Assembly (NCBI RefSeq): GCF_034190915.1
Contig: NW_026947496.1
Location: 29,322,001 to 29,386,000, forward strand
From: Cavia porcellus
Lineage: Eukaryota; Chordata; Mammalia; Rodentia; Caviidae
Direction: 5' to 3'
DNA: 64,000 nucleotides
Below are positions 14,623 to 27,425 of this stretch, one piece after another; position 1 is the first letter of the stretch, and the number at the start of each line of letters is the position of its first letter. Under the pieces are notes generated by a model. The model made no database searches, was not told the DNA's origin, and worked only from the letters and a program-made list of their open reading frames with translations. The position numbers and the translations under genes are program-made.

Positions 14623-16959
14623 AGTACTTATTTCACAATTACATCCTTAAGAAGTTAAGTCCTTTGGGTAGAAAGCTGGTATTCTCCATGATTGATGGGA
14701 AAGACCAAGTTCATTGCAACTTTCCCATTGATGCATTCTTATTCTGAGAGTATCTCAGGATTCAAGGAATGTGAAACACAGATACACAAAAATTTTGATC
14801 TTCATTTTTATAAACACCCAAACAAACCTTAACATTCTATATAGCTTGAATTCAGATAACTATAGAAAGCCCTTTCCAGTCATCGTGATGGTCCAGGAAG
14901 TTTATATTTGTTATCCCATGGAAAAATTTTTGGAATTCTAGTTATTCCAATTTGACCCTTACAGTATAACTCATAGTGAGAACAGAGGCACTAAGGCATA
15001 TCTGTAGTTGTGGGGAGCAAAAAGGGCTCCAAATACATCTAGGATGATGGATAACTGGAACAAAGGCCTAGATCCAGGGCCTAACCCAGGTTTTATCCAT
15101 TTGTGAAGAAGGGAGTAACTCAAGGATGAATGACTGTGAGAAGAGTAGGGAGTACATAGGTGTTGTGAACTGGGCTAAGTAGGAGGTCTGAAGTCACCCT
15201 TGCAATATGCAGAGAGAAGGATATGCAGAAAGAGTAACACAATTTGAAGTAGTAGCCAATGTTTTGGGCCCAGTGCTTAAGCTCTGATGGGTAATCTTTT
15301 ATGCCCTGGGAAGTCATACCCTCTTTTCTAGAGGCTGGATCTTAACCAACATCCTGGAGTATGGCTTTCCCTTCAGCCTGGCTCACACAAGTTTTTTAGG
15401 AGCTACCAGGCAGGATAACACTGACGGTCACCTTATCTCAAAGACTATACCTTAGCACCTTGGCTAGACCGATGTGCTTACTGCTTAAAGGCAACTGAAA
15501 GAATAAGGAAAAGACCTAACCAGCTCTTGGCATAGTAATACATGGGAATAGGGCCAGGTTGACCCAAAATTGTGATAATTACTTTTCTTTTAAGGAGCTT
15601 GTCCTCCAGCTTGTCCTCCACAGACAACAAACAATGTAAGTGACATGACATATGCTATTCACATAAAATTTCATTTGTCAAATTCTCAACATATAATTTA
15701 AATATATCACTTCTTTTTCACACTATTGTGTGTTAGATCGGTAGATTTGGTTATTTTATGCATTAATGAAGAAACACAAAACCATGTTAGTGTTTTATCA
15801 ACTTTGATTTTTTAAAATATTTTGACAATATGATAATTTTATTTCTTTTGTACTTCCATGTATGTTTCTTCAGATGCTAAAAAACATTCAAAAAGGGGCA
15901 CTAAGACTTCATCAAATATACAAAAAAAAAAATACATGGCATGAAAAGTGGAAAGAAGTCTTCTAGAAGATTCAGAGATACTTGAAAGATTCTAGCATCC
16001 AAAAATGTGCAGTGAGGAGAATTAAGAAACAGTATCAACTTAGAGATCAAAATCATGTTAGTCACAGTAATCTCAAGGCAATACATAAGGATAAAGGACC
16101 CTGACTTTCTCATGATAAAGGGTAAAACTATTCTTTATGAAATTTTATTGGAAAAATGGCCTAAGTCTTTACTCAACTTTTAGAAACAGCGATAAAATAG
16201 TATACAGATTATAAGCACTTTCCAATTTTAATAATGGGTCTATATCTCTAAGGTCATAGGACAAATGTCCTCTTGATATACTTAACTATATCTTTGGAAT
16301 TAGTTTAATAGTCTCACTCAAGATATATAATAAATTGTCAGAAAATGTAGCCCTGAGCAGTGAAGGAGATAAAAGATGTTGTCGTTCTTCTACTTCATTG
16401 TATAGAGACACTGTCCTAATTTTGTAATTTCTGTTGTACTTATATCTATGTAAATCTGTTAATTGTTTCTCAATAACAACTGATGTTCTTTCTCTCTGGT
16501 TACAGATCATTTTATTATCAGATTGTTTTGTTTCTCCAAAATGTGAAGGTGCCCAAAAGTTCCATGGAAGGTAAAAGCCAGTGCGCATTTTATCATGAAG
16601 GGGCATTTTGCCCCTACCTACATTCTTCTGTGTCCCATAATTACAAAGCCCATGAAATCTGTTTACTGTGCAAGACATTCCAAGATCAAAGGGCATTTAG
16701 CCTTTTATGAGATGGCCCAGTGATCAAAATTTCAAATACCTGATTCTGACAATAGAAGGCCCTAAACTTCCTCATTGCATATAAGAAGTATATACCCTTT
16801 CTCTGTAACAATTGCTCATTTTCCTGCCTTAGGTCTTTATCTTAAAGACTTTCTCGACCTATTTCTTCCACTCATACATGTCATGTTGCTTTATTCTGAA
16901 TTTAAAAATGTTTACTGAGTACAAATTATTTGCCTACATTATTGAAAGGATTGAATGGA
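14623..16959. other. Intergenic, no gene seen
   Basis: Unassigned AT-rich DNA. The open frames at 16286-16696 (-) and 16483-16710 (+) overlap on opposite strands and have no recognisable homology; they may be decayed endogenous retrovirus sequence because an LTR-like element follows. Confidence 0.45.
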
Positions 16960-17215
16960 CAGATGCACCGGTGGGAGGCTGGGAGGCAGAACCAAGGGGC
17001 TCTATCTTGCCCCTAGGCAATTTACCTGTGGCACAAAATGAATTCCAGTGGGCTACCTGTGCATCAGTAATGCTCCTTAGGCACCACCCCAAACCTAAGC
17101 TATATGTATACCCCCACACCACGTGTCCAGCAGAGACAAAGCCAGACCTCAGAGGTCATGGAGTCTCTCTCCACATTCCTAAAATAAAGTCCACTTTCAT
17201 TTCATATTTCTTATC
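16960..17215 (+). mobile_element. LTR-like element, copy 1
   Basis: Aligns by eye with about 25480-25765: shared blocks include 'aaccaagg', 'gaatt/caatttacctgtggc', 'gggctacctg', 'catcagtaatgc', 'caccccaaacctaagct', 'ccacgtgtcca', and a terminal 'aaaataaa' signal followed by 'gtccacttt/gtcatttat' and 'atttcatactt'. The composition and the polyadenylation signal near the end fit a solo LTR; the family is not recognised. Confidence 0.65.
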
Positions 17216-17332
17216 TTTTTATCCATGCCGAAAAATCTATCAATTATTAGTATTAAAATTCTTTAAAAAAGAAACACAATATTGGCCTCTCAGAGATCAA
17301 AAGCTTTTGATTTATATTAAAAGCAGTTTCTT

Positions 17333-17452
17333 GGGGCTAGAGATTTAGCTCAGCAGCACAAGCGCCTGCTTTGCAAGCAGGCAGTTGTGAGTTTGATCCC
17401 TGGTGCCGATCAAAAGGAAAAAGACAAAAAAAAAAAAAAAAAAAAAAAAAAA
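17333..17452 (+). mobile_element. ID-like SINE, nearly complete, with target-site duplication
   Basis: Full ID-like body from 'ggggctagagatttagctc' through 'gcctgctttgcaagcaggc' and 'gagtttgatccctggtgcc', a linker 'aaaaggaaaaagac' and a poly(A) tail of about 27. Flanking copies of AAAAGCAGTTTCTT / AAAAGCAGCTTCTT form a target-site duplication, so this insertion is relatively young. Confidence 0.93.
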
Positions 17453-17708
17453 GCAGCTTCTTATTTTACTTCTTCCATGTCTTCATGGTTCCTTTCATTT
17501 AAAATGAGTAACAAAGATCAAGTACTAGTACAGTTGTAGTGCTGCACAGAACCCACTGGCAAATAAAAGATGCGTTTGAGCATCAGCCATGACAGCAAGA
17601 AGCAGCAATGGGAGAAATTTAAATTCCACAGTTTTATGCTGCTCAAGTTCAGCAGACTCCCTTCATATATTTGCACACGTTCTCTTGTATAAATGACTGC
17701 ATGCAGCC

Positions 17709-17832
17709 CACCTGGCATGGTGGTGCACATTTGTGAGTCCAGCATTCACGTGGCTGAGGCAGGATGAGCTTAAACTTGGACCACATGAGTTAAGGCCAGA
17801 CCAAACTGCACTGTGAGATTCTGTAGAGAGAA
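17709..17832 (+). mobile_element. B1-type SINE
   Basis: Contains 'cacctggcatggtggtgcac', 'gtggctgaggcaggatgag' and 'gttaaggccagaccaaactg' in B1 order, without a clear poly(A) tail. Confidence 0.8.
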
Positions 17833-18741
17833 GGACAGGAGGAAGAGATGTCACAACTCCATACTTTGGGGTGTGTACAATGTACTAGGTAGATTTAAAA
17901 GACAACAGATATGCAAATAACAACATAAATTAAAATGGCTAGTAAAGATCTCAGTGTAGGAATTCAAATAAGGAGAAGAGCTCATCGAATGTGAGATGGG
18001 ATATGGCATAAAATGACCATACACTTAAGCCAGCACCATTAACAACTATATTTGGAGGATAGGTGGTCACTTAAACCCTGAAATTATGTATGAAACAATC
18101 TTTCAAGACTTACGCTGTTTCCAGCAGAAATATTGCAATTGAAAAAAAAATTGGTGGAGGGGCAATGCCTCAAGAACAAGACTTTTCAGCACATTACACT
18201 CAAGATCATCACATCAAACCTTAGAATCCACCTCCCCACTTCCCTTGCCAGCCCAGGGAGGCAAAGTTTCTCTCTGGCCAAGTTCAAAGCTATGGAAACC
18301 TTGACAATACCTTGCCAAGCTGGGACTTAAAAGTACGGCACCTCTCCCTTCAAGCTCAATTCAGGATTTCTAGCTAAGAAAGGACAAGGCAACTGGGCAA
18401 GTGCAGTCAAGAATCTCAGGAAAGCGATGGACTAGCTCATAGCAGGAACCCCAAAATACTCAACTGCTGATTATAAAGTGCCTAGAGTCCCCCAAAGATT
18501 AAGGAAGGTAAGGCTAAAAGGACTAGAGGCAAAAATAAAACCAAAGGTCCCACAAGTGAAGTAATCAAACCTACAAAAGTCAAGCGGATCCAAAGCAGTG
18601 CCAAAACAGGAAGTACAGAAAAGTCCAAAAATCAGACCTAATTAATTCCTTTATCTTCACGAGGACAGAGGCTATATACCTGTGTGAAGCGCCTGCCTTT
18701 TTAATGCTACCATAGCACTACACAGTTTTTATAAGGTAGTG
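17833..18741. other. Intergenic with a short Lys-rich open frame
   Basis: No gene is supported. At 18492-18641 a 49-codon stretch is rich in Lys and Arg (about a third of residues) and ends in TAA, with in-frame stops just upstream. It resembles a linker-histone tail in composition only and may simply reflect A-rich DNA. Confidence 0.4.
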
Positions 18742-18757
18742 GGCTCTGCAAAGAGCC
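18742..18757 (-). promoter_or_regulatory. Decayed histone 3' stem-loop of the H3 pseudogene
   Basis: On the minus strand GGCTCT-TTGC-AGAGCC: the stem is intact but the loop is TTGC instead of TTTC. It lies about 40 nt past the ancestral stop of the H3 pseudogene, at the expected distance. I see no good U7 target downstream. Confidence 0.8.
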
Positions 18758-18794
18758 TTTGGGTTCAATTCTGCAATAGCTCAAGAAGAAAACT

Positions 18795-19206
18795 TTAAGC
18801 CCTCTTTCCCAAGAATGTGGTGCAAGCTGGAGGTCCTTTGGCATAATGGTGAGCCGCTTGGCCAGGATGGCAGACAGTCTGGTGTCCTCAAAAAGATCCA
18901 CCAGTCAGGCCTGGGAAGCCTCCTGCAGCGCCATGACAGCCAAGCTCTGGGAATTCAGGTTGGTGTTGAAGTCCCTCGCGATCTCGCACACCAGCCGCTG
19001 GAAAGGCAGTTTATGGATCAGCAACTCGGTGGACTCCTGGTAGTACCAGATCTTTCGCGCAGCACCACGGTGCCAGCTGGTTAGCAGTGCGGCTTCCTCA
19101 AGCCGCCGGTGGCCACGTCGCTCTTGCGAGCATCGTGGGTAGCCAGCTACTTGCGCAGGGCCTTGCCGCCTGTGGATTTGCTCGCTGTCTGCTTCGTGCG
19201 AGCCAT
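18795..19206 (-). pseudogene. H3C4: Histone H3 pseudogene (left)
   Basis: The minus strand from the ATG at 19206 reads as H3: [19 protein letters not shown], then a stop where Gln19 belongs, and later blocks matching [32 protein letters not shown] and [19 protein letters not shown]. Defects seen: stops at the Gln19 and Tyr41 positions, a 2-nt insertion near residue 51, a stop at the Tyr99 position, and a 1-nt deletion in the last few codons before the ancestral TAA at 18795. A histone stem-loop remains downstream, so it arose from a replication-dependent gene in place, not from a retrotransposed polyadenylated mRNA. No intact reading frame can give a functional H3. Position between H4 and the H2A/H2B pair matches human H3C4 as I remember it. 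Confidence 0.93.
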
Positions 19207-20189
19207 TAAAAAGTCACTAACAAAAAACGCTAATAACAAAATGGAGACTTCCAGAAGTCTTGTCAAGCAGAGAGACAGAGAGACAAAGAAACAGGGTGGG
19301 GAGGGGAGACCAAGAGACAGAGAGAGAGAGAATGAGAAAGAGAAATTGACTTATTGTCATTGGATACTTTGTAGCTCCAAACACAAGCATTGGTGGCTAC
19401 CTTTGCTTCCGGATCACTTAAACCTCGCTAGCATTTAAAAAAGAAAAATCATATTTCTGTAGTCACTCCCCCTTAACTGCTGTTTTTTAACTTGTCCTTT
19501 GAGGAGTCCTCATGCATTTTATTTAGGATGTTCCTTTACAAAGCTTAGGGGGATTTTACCTAGTCATTACAATGAAAATAGCTTGCAAAATAAATATTTT
19601 CAAATTCAGGCACCAAAAGTTGGTTGTCATTTTTTTAAACGAGCACGTGATGGGATTAGCTAAGTGATTTTTTAAGCCACATTTATAAAGAAAGCGTAAC
19701 CTCACATTAAATATATTGACTTGTAAACTGGTAACTCAAACATGTTATAGCTGTCCTATGGTCATTAACTATAAATGAACAATTATAAATCCAATGTCCA
19801 ACTACACCTTCAATTAAAGTACAGCATCCTCATAAGAGCATACATAAATTGAAGACATTTGGGAAACATTTTGAAAAATATATCATTACGGATGGCCTAG
19901 AGAACATGTGTCCTTTCATAGCGAAGCTGAGCACTTTTACATAGGGGACAGCCTTTTTAAGGCTAGTGATGTATTCCTGATAGAAGAGGGCCTTGATGTG
20001 TCACTAGAAATGTTTATTAGACTCACTAGTAAACCTTTTGTGCAAATATGGTCACACCATTAGGTGTATTTCAAATGTATTCCTACTTGCAAAACTTAAA
20101 ACTTAAGTCATCAACTGTTTGCCTTGTTCAGTACCTTTCTTAAGGTTATTGGATCCTAATTGTGTTGCACTTCGAAAAAGCTTCGAAAA
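19207..20189. other. Intergenic, no gene seen
   Basis: A purine-rich patch at 19260-19345 (GAGA-type) lies upstream of the dead H3 start, where the promoter would be; I do not find a clear CCAAT/TATA set. The rest is AT-rich and unassigned. Confidence 0.5.
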
Positions 20190-20254
20190 GCGCGGGAGGA
20201 CCGCGTCTTGGCCTTGGCGCCAGCCTTACCGCCCTGCTTACCGCGTCCAGACAT
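20190..20254 (-). pseudogene. Truncated H2A 5' fragment
   Basis: On the minus strand, the first 21-22 codons of H2A ([20 protein letters not shown]...) are nearly identical at the DNA level to the 5' end of the intact H2A gene at 20875, with one visible change that turns Arg11 into Gly. Similarity stops abruptly after the 'tcctcccgcgc' stretch and is followed by unrelated 'ttttcgaagc' sequence. There is no histone fold, no stem-loop and no recognisable promoter; a 10-bp 'acattctaag' unit is tandemly repeated just upstream of its ATG. It is a small recent partial duplication, not a gene. Confidence 0.9.
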
Positions 20255-20396
20255 TCTAAGACATTCTAAGACATGATTAGCTATTAAAACAGCCTGATAT
20301 CTGGAGTGACATTCACAGCACATATCCCCATTTTCTCCAACTTCTGCTTCGCTCACTAGAAACAAAAATTAACTATTGCAATAGGAAAAAAAATGT

Positions 20397-20437
20397 GCGC
20401 CCTTTTACTGAATACATGGGTGGCTCTGAAAAGAGCC
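20397..20437 (-). promoter_or_regulatory. Histone 3' stem-loop and U7 target (H2A, left)
   Basis: Minus-strand hairpin GGCTCT-TTTC-AGAGCC at 20422-20437, then purine-rich AGTAAAAGGGCGC at 20397-20409. It lies about 45 nt past the H2A stop. The UTR before it is clearly related to the UTR of the right H2A gene (30111-30153). Confidence 0.93.
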
Positions 20438-20482
20438 TTTGGTTTTTTCCAGGAACATGGATCACTACAGCTGCGAAGCTGT

Positions 20483-20902
<420 letters not shown>

Positions 20903-20950
20903 CTAAGAAGGAAAGAAAAAACTGTCCAGCTACAAGCAATAGGAAGCTCC

Positions 20951-21576
<626 letters not shown>

Positions 21577-21603
21577 GCATCTGGCAGCTGCCTACAACCC
21601 AAA

Positions 21604-21646
21604 GGCTCTTTTCAGAGCCACCTACTTTTTCACTGTAAGAGTTGTG
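21604..21646 (+). promoter_or_regulatory. Histone 3' stem-loop and U7 target (H2B, left pair)
   Basis: Hairpin GGCTCT-TTTC-AGAGCC at 21604-21619, followed by purine-rich GTAAGAGTTGTG at 21635-21646. Confidence 0.93.
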
Positions 21647-21649
21647 ATG

Positions 21650-22347
21650 ACTTACCTGTTTTTTGTGATAAAGCATTTATTTGTATTTTTATTTTTTGAA
21701 GTAAATTACTTTGCAGAAAATGGAGATTTGCATTTGTGTGGAACAGTGACACATAGATAAATCACATTTACTTGCAAATAGTAACAGTTGTTACCACCTT
21801 TGCATTTTTTTTCTATTGGCTGCTTACTATCCTTACATTGCCGCATCATGTGTATTACCTAATTGGTTTCTTAATGGAAAGGATTCAGTAAATATGCTTA
21901 ATTCTTTTGTTATTTGTATCCTTGGGGGCCACTAAATTACAATACTCTTAGTAAAGGCAAAATTTCTTTCAAGTCAATTAATTTACTTTAAATCCTCCAA
22001 AGTAAGGAGAGGAGTGCAACTGACATGCAACAAGATCAAAGTGACTAACTGGTTCCTGGGAAGGTACATTTACAGTTTTCCAGGTACCAAGTCAGACACA
22101 ATTACAGCAGTTAAGGAAAGTTCAGGAAATTCTTGGAACTCAGTTTGTAGATATTTAAAAATTATTTTGGGATTTTTTTAATGCATGATTTATATCAGTT
22201 TATCTTGCAATTTGTTCTGGATAAATTAAGGAAAAATAGTATAAATAGTTAGACCTTGACTTTGTTGTCATATATATGTATATATTGCATAATGGAGACT
22301 TACATGTTTTTGTGATAATTACAAATTTTATTTAAATTTATAAACTA
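21650..22347. other. Intergenic, no gene seen
   Basis: AT-rich unassigned sequence after the left H2B gene, including short TA-rich runs near 22270. Confidence 0.5.
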
Positions 22348-22500
22348 GCCAAGTGATGTCACATGCCTGTAACTGCAGCACTTGGGAGGCTGAGGCAGGA
22401 AGACTACTGAGTTTGAGGCCAGCCTGTGCTACAAAGTGAGTTAAAGTCCAGCCTGAACTGCAGAACTAGACCTTATCTTAAAAAAAAAAAAAAAAAAAAA
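22348..22500 (+). mobile_element. B1-type SINE with poly(A) tail
   Basis: Clear B1 body: 'cacatgcctgtaactgcagc', 'acttgggaggctgaggcagg', 'gtttgaggccagcctgtgct', then a second 'gtccagcctgaactgc' block and a 20-nt A tail. Confidence 0.92.
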
Positions 22501-24451
22501 ATTTACAGCCTGTAAGAAATGCTGAAGAAATGTTATCTACATAAAAAATATTTCAGAATTTCAATCCAGTCCTGGCAAAAGATGTTTCTGCACTGCATGT
22601 TTTACTCTCTGTCCAACAAATACTGTGTATACAACATACACAAGAACATGTATAAACTTCAAATTAACAAAAGTAGCAAAAACTAAAAGAAAAACTAAAA
22701 ACAAAAACTGCTTGTTAGCATAAATAAAAATAATCATGGCCTGTAATTTACGGAATTACTGAACTCTCCTATGTTATAAGAGGAAACATGTTCTTATTTG
22801 GCTACTCTTCCGAGAGTAGAAATTATGTAACTATTTTGTAATTATGTAACTATCAAGTTCTAAAAATTATTGTATCCCATAGTGACATACATATAATGTC
22901 ACCAAAGTGATACTAGACTTCTTCACCTTATCTGACAAAGAATAAAGTTGTACACTGAATTAAGTCTGCCAGTTGACCTACATTAATAGTAAAATTTTAC
23001 CATAATTTGCAAATAACTATTTAACCCCCACGGTCCTCATTAGTATAAGAGAGATAATAGATCATAATACAAATTGCAGTGTACGAATGCTTTGGCCATA
23101 GATTGCTGGCTTTGAAAATGATGGAATATGACCAAAAGTGAGAAAGAGAGTGAACTCTAACATCTGAAAAATAAGAAAATAGATCTTAAGTGTTCAGTTC
23201 GTGAGTTAAAATCAGAACAACATTCTGAACTTAGCCCAGTGAGATTTATGTCATATAGATTTACAGAACTATATAATTTTAAATTTTTATTACTTTTATC
23301 CACAAAGTGCATAATACATTTTGGATCACCAATAAGAAGCTAATACAACACTACAAGTAAAAGAATCAGTGACAAATATACTCAGTATGATGGATAATGT
23401 AAGCATTATTTTAAAAGGTTCAACCTGTTCCTTTATATTTGAATCGGATTCCTACTCTTACTCAGGGAAACACATGAACTTACAATATGCTGAAGGAACA
23501 TTCAGTGTGACGTGTTGTAAGAGAGAGGAGCCTAAACTGACTCATACAGAGATAGTTTTTGGTAACCATGATTGGGTCGCAGAAGTTGTACTTTCTAATT
23601 ATGATTTTCTTTTTCTCTTTTCAACCTATCTTTATTTCTTTCATCTTACCTAAATAACCGGCCACCTGCATGTAGTTCCAGAACAAAACATATACAATTC
23701 TTAGTTACCATAACCTACAATTCAGTGGTATGAGAAAAACCAGGGTTCTTTAAAGAGGCTCCAATCTTAGGCTGGCACGTGGTTTAAATAAATTTATTCT
23801 TCAGAAGTTTCTTATGTGACAGAAGCCTCTGAAGAAACACTGAACAATGAAAAAGAAGAATAAGACATTTTTCAGCTCAAAAGTAACTTCTAAGGAAAAT
23901 GTTGATAAGCTTCATAATCACCATGCGTCCTTGAATCCCAAGAATAATTGTTTGTATGTATAAAAGGCACTGCAAGTCGTGGTGTTAGACAGAGAGTTGT
24001 TAACAGCCTGGAGACTAGTAACAGAGGGGCTACTTGAAAAGCAAAGATGGGATTTTTTCCTTCACTTTCTTAATCACTGGATTCTTGAAGGTTGGAAAGC
24101 TAAAAAGAATGTAGCTTAAAAGAACGTAACATCCTCTAAATGAAGAAATCCAACCACTACCTTCCTAGGCTAACTAGAGGCTACTGCAATCCTCTTCCAT
24201 CCCTTTATGCTGTCATATCTACTGAAGATGTATAATCATGGGTTAATTAGGCCCAATAACCACAGCTTAATCCAATAATTCCCATCAGTCTTCAGCCCTG
24301 CTCCTGACAGACAACCACAACACCATGCAAGTCTTAAGCCTTAATTCTAACAGATAGCCAAAACAGCTTTTCACTGAACTTTTCCCCTCAGAGGCACCCT
24401 TTATGCTCACAACCCTTAAAAAAAAAAAAAAAAAAAAAAAGCCTCGTAGTC
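22501..24451. other. Intergenic; possible decayed LTR
   Basis: Unassigned AT-rich sequence. From about 24160 it reads like LTR material with a Cys/Thr-rich 'aggcaccctttatgctcac' stretch and an A run at 24420-24440. No coding region is recognised; the frame at 23369-23653 has no family signature. Confidence 0.4.
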
Positions 24452-24536
24452 TTTTTTTTTTTTTTTTTTTTTTGATACTGTGGACCTGGAGCTGCCAGGC
24501 AGGGGCTTATGTGGCTGAACTAAATCCCCAGCCCCC
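24452..24536 (-). mobile_element. ID-like SINE, reverse orientation
   Basis: Starts with a 23-nt T run (the reversed poly(A) tail) and ends with 'aactaaatccccagcccc', the reversed ID-like head. The inner part is diverged. It sits inside LTR-like sequence. Confidence 0.85.
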
Positions 24537-25289
24537 TTTCTAATAGTGGCTACTTTGATCTACAGAGCAGCAGCCTCTCTCAGGTTTATTCCAAGTAAAC
24601 CTGTCCTGATTGCTGAGTTCATGTTTGTTTCTCCTTTCTGCCTAGCATTGTGTTGCTGATGAGGCTCAGGGACCATAAAAATTTTGGACTATTGGTGATG
24701 GGTTAGAAAAACCTCAAAAGCTCACACAAACTAAATAGAGACAACCACATGAGAAATAAACAAAGACCTACTTTTACCTAAGGTAGGTAAACAGCACCCA
24801 TTTTGTATATGCAAGAACAAGCACACAGTTAGGATTCACTAAGGGAATGGGGAAACAGGAAGGAGAGCCATGGGCCCTTTTCCACTCCTCATTAAACACA
24901 TGACTTATGTTTTCTCCTGGGATAATTAGGGACTTGAAGTCATCTTTGCCATGAACCACAAATCTTCACTTGAACCTACAGATGCTCAATAGGTCACCAG
25001 AATTACAACAAAGTTTGACTTTAATTTTATACCCTCTTGTTGCTATAAAACTTCGGTCAAATCTGAGCTCTACAGATAGGTATATTAGTTATTTAGTAGT
25101 GATCTATCTAAAAGTTGGAAGAACAAGATTGGCCCTAAATTTACATTATCTCACCTTTGTGAAGACTGAGGATACCAGGATAGGTTATCTCTATGGACAT
25201 CCAACTATGCCTAACAAGTCTTTAGTTATTGTCCTTAAACTGCTTGTTGTGACCCTCTAAGCATCTGAGAATAAAACAGTCTCCTGGGC
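24537..25289. other. Intergenic around the mirror centre
   Basis: 'caggtttattccaagtaaac' and 'gattgctgagttcatg' near 24580-24630 look LTR-derived. The symmetry centre of the flanking histone genes lies near 25.04-25.30 kb. No gene is seen. Confidence 0.4.
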
Positions 25290-25765
25290 TAAAGATTCTA
25301 ACATGACGACACCAGGACTGAGAAACTATGACAGTAGAACTGAGGTACTGTAAGTGTCAACATGACCCAGTCCACCTGATAATCCTTAAGAGCTGCACTC
25401 CTGCCTTGTGGATGGCCAGTATAAACCCTTTGAAAGAATCTTGCCCTAGGCCAGACACTGTAACCTGTAAAGCCTTGAAGGCAAAACCAAGGAGCTCCAT
25501 TTTCCCCACCCCTAGGAATTTACCTGTGGCTCTATCTTCCCCACCCCTAGGAATTTGCCTCTGGCACCAAATAAATACCAATGGGCTACCTGCGCATCAG
25601 TAATGCCCCGTAGGCTCCACCCCAAACCTAAGCTACCTGTATGCCCCCACTCCACGTGTCCAACGGAGAGCTTGCCAACGCCAGAGACTATGCCTGACCC
25701 CGGAGGGTCGGGGGATCTCTCCCTGCATATTTAAAATAAAAGTCATTTATATTTCATACTTAACT
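25290..25765 (+). mobile_element. LTR-like element, copy 2
   Basis: Longer relative of the element at 16960-17215, with an internal tandem repeat ('ccccacccctaggaattt' occurs at about 25503 and 25541). It ends with an 'aaaataaa' signal at about 25732 and 'gtcatttatatttcatac'. Probably an LTR of an endogenous retrovirus-like family that I cannot name. Confidence 0.65.
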
Positions 25766-26769
25766 TTTCAGCCACACCACAATTCTCTCACCCTTATGCC
25801 AGCTTAAAGCCCTTCCAGCTACGTAAACTGGAGTCCTTTCCTATCTCCTCCTCTATAACTTTTCAATTAAAACTTGTTTGTCTATAAAATTGTGCTTTAG
25901 TTTAAATTCTGTTATTTCTAGAAGTAAGGGCCCAAGCTAGCCACTGATAGAGGTATTCAAATTGTCAGCTGGTGCAGATGGGAACTTGACATTGCTTACA
26001 TTCTTGCTTGAAGCTGTAACTCTCTCTAAAAGTACTTTACAAACATTCTACCATTATCTAGTATCTACATGTCTTGACTGGATTCTTTCATCAAGTGTAG
26101 GAATCAGCCCAAAATACTTTATATCTAACCAAAGAACTAAGATGATGAAAAACAAAGACAGATACCATTAAATTTTAAAAATCATGTGAGCCAATGACTC
26201 CTATTTTCATTCAGCATAGATGTTCCTCACCCTCAGACTGGCTCACCTTCCCCTGTATTCACTCAGACAGAGATACTAGCAATCAGAATATCACAGGATT
26301 CATCTGCTTCCCATCATCATTGGTACATATCTAGATAAACAATAGGATCGCAGCTTTGTTGAATCTTTTCTGGAACCTGCAGTGTGTCAGCATGCTTGAA
26401 CTCAGTCTTTCTCCTTAGTACTCATAAAAGACGCAAAGTAGGTCTGATTCTTCAGCCTGCTCTCCCATAACCAAAGGCACAAAGATCCAAAGATCCAGGA
26501 AGTGAGAGGCTGGTTCTTCACCATTAAAGGACCTGGGTTCCATGGGACAACTCTATGAACTATAAACTTATCTAAAATGATTCCTTGCATTATAATTCTT
26601 TTGAGAAAAAATGCCAATAGAGTTGATTTAATAATATTCTCACTGTAAGAAAGGAATACAGTATGTGAGAAAAAAACTTCATTTACATGACAAAACACAA
26701 ATATCTATTATAATGTTTAATGCTATGTGTGATAGCTCATACCCTGGAATAAAATCCAAGGAAGTAAGA
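25766..26769. other. Intergenic, no gene seen
   Basis: Unassigned AT-rich DNA; short open frames only. Confidence 0.5.
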
Positions 26770-27280
26770 AATTAAAATTTGGGGAGCAAAGGCTTTATTT
26801 TAGGCCAGGCCTGGCATCACAGTCTCCAGGAGCCAATTTGGAGACTGCGCACCTTACAGCTAGAAAGGTTGGGTTTTAAAGCCGAAAACCACAGGAATGT
26901 TGCAAACTTTGACTCAGTTAGATAGCATTTGGGCCTTACAGAACTTCCTGTAATTTCCTTGAAGTTAAGCATTTCTTAAAGAACAGCACATTTTGTTACA
27001 GATAGTCAGATGAGGGGTAGGGGAGAGACACCTAAGGCTTTTACAGCTTTCTCAGGAAACAGAAACTTAACCTAGAAAGATAGGAAGGGGAAAGGGGAGG
27101 GGGAGGCAGTAAGATGCATACAGAACAGAAAATGAGGCACAGTGGTTAAAACTAGGTTACAACACTATGTGTTCTCAAAGATGTCTTAATAGAATTCAAA
27201 AGCACTTTAGTCAGTTAATGTTTCAAAGCTTTGGGAATTATTTCTAAAATAGAGTATCTTCTCCCACAACTATAGCCTAC
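26770..27280 (-). mobile_element. Possible LTR, reverse orientation
   Basis: A block of more balanced base composition than its surroundings, with 'gcaaaggctttattttaggcc' near the start (a reversed polyadenylation-type signal) and a purine-rich stretch at 27080-27110, as in reversed LTRs. The family is not recognised, so this is tentative. Confidence 0.35.
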
Positions 27281-27344
27281 ACTTGATTTATTTGCATTCC
27301 TGCTCCATTTTAGTAGCGGCAGTAGCAATGGTGATGGTAGTATT

Positions 27345-27425
27345 TTAAGGACTGAGAGATTGAATTCAGGGCCTCAAACATTTCAGTCAAGCATTCTACC
27401 ACTGAGCAAAATTCCCAGGCTCCTT
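27345..27425 (-). mobile_element. Old ID-like SINE, reverse orientation
   Basis: 'gagattgaattcagggcctc' is a reversed B-box end and 'accactgagcaaaattcccag' a reversed A-box head. Strongly diverged from the young ID-like copies elsewhere in the window. Confidence 0.65.

Noticed and set aside
16286..16710. Opposite-strand open frames of 136 and 75 codons
   Set aside because: Mutually overlapping and without homology that I can see; at most decayed retroelement sequence next to an LTR.
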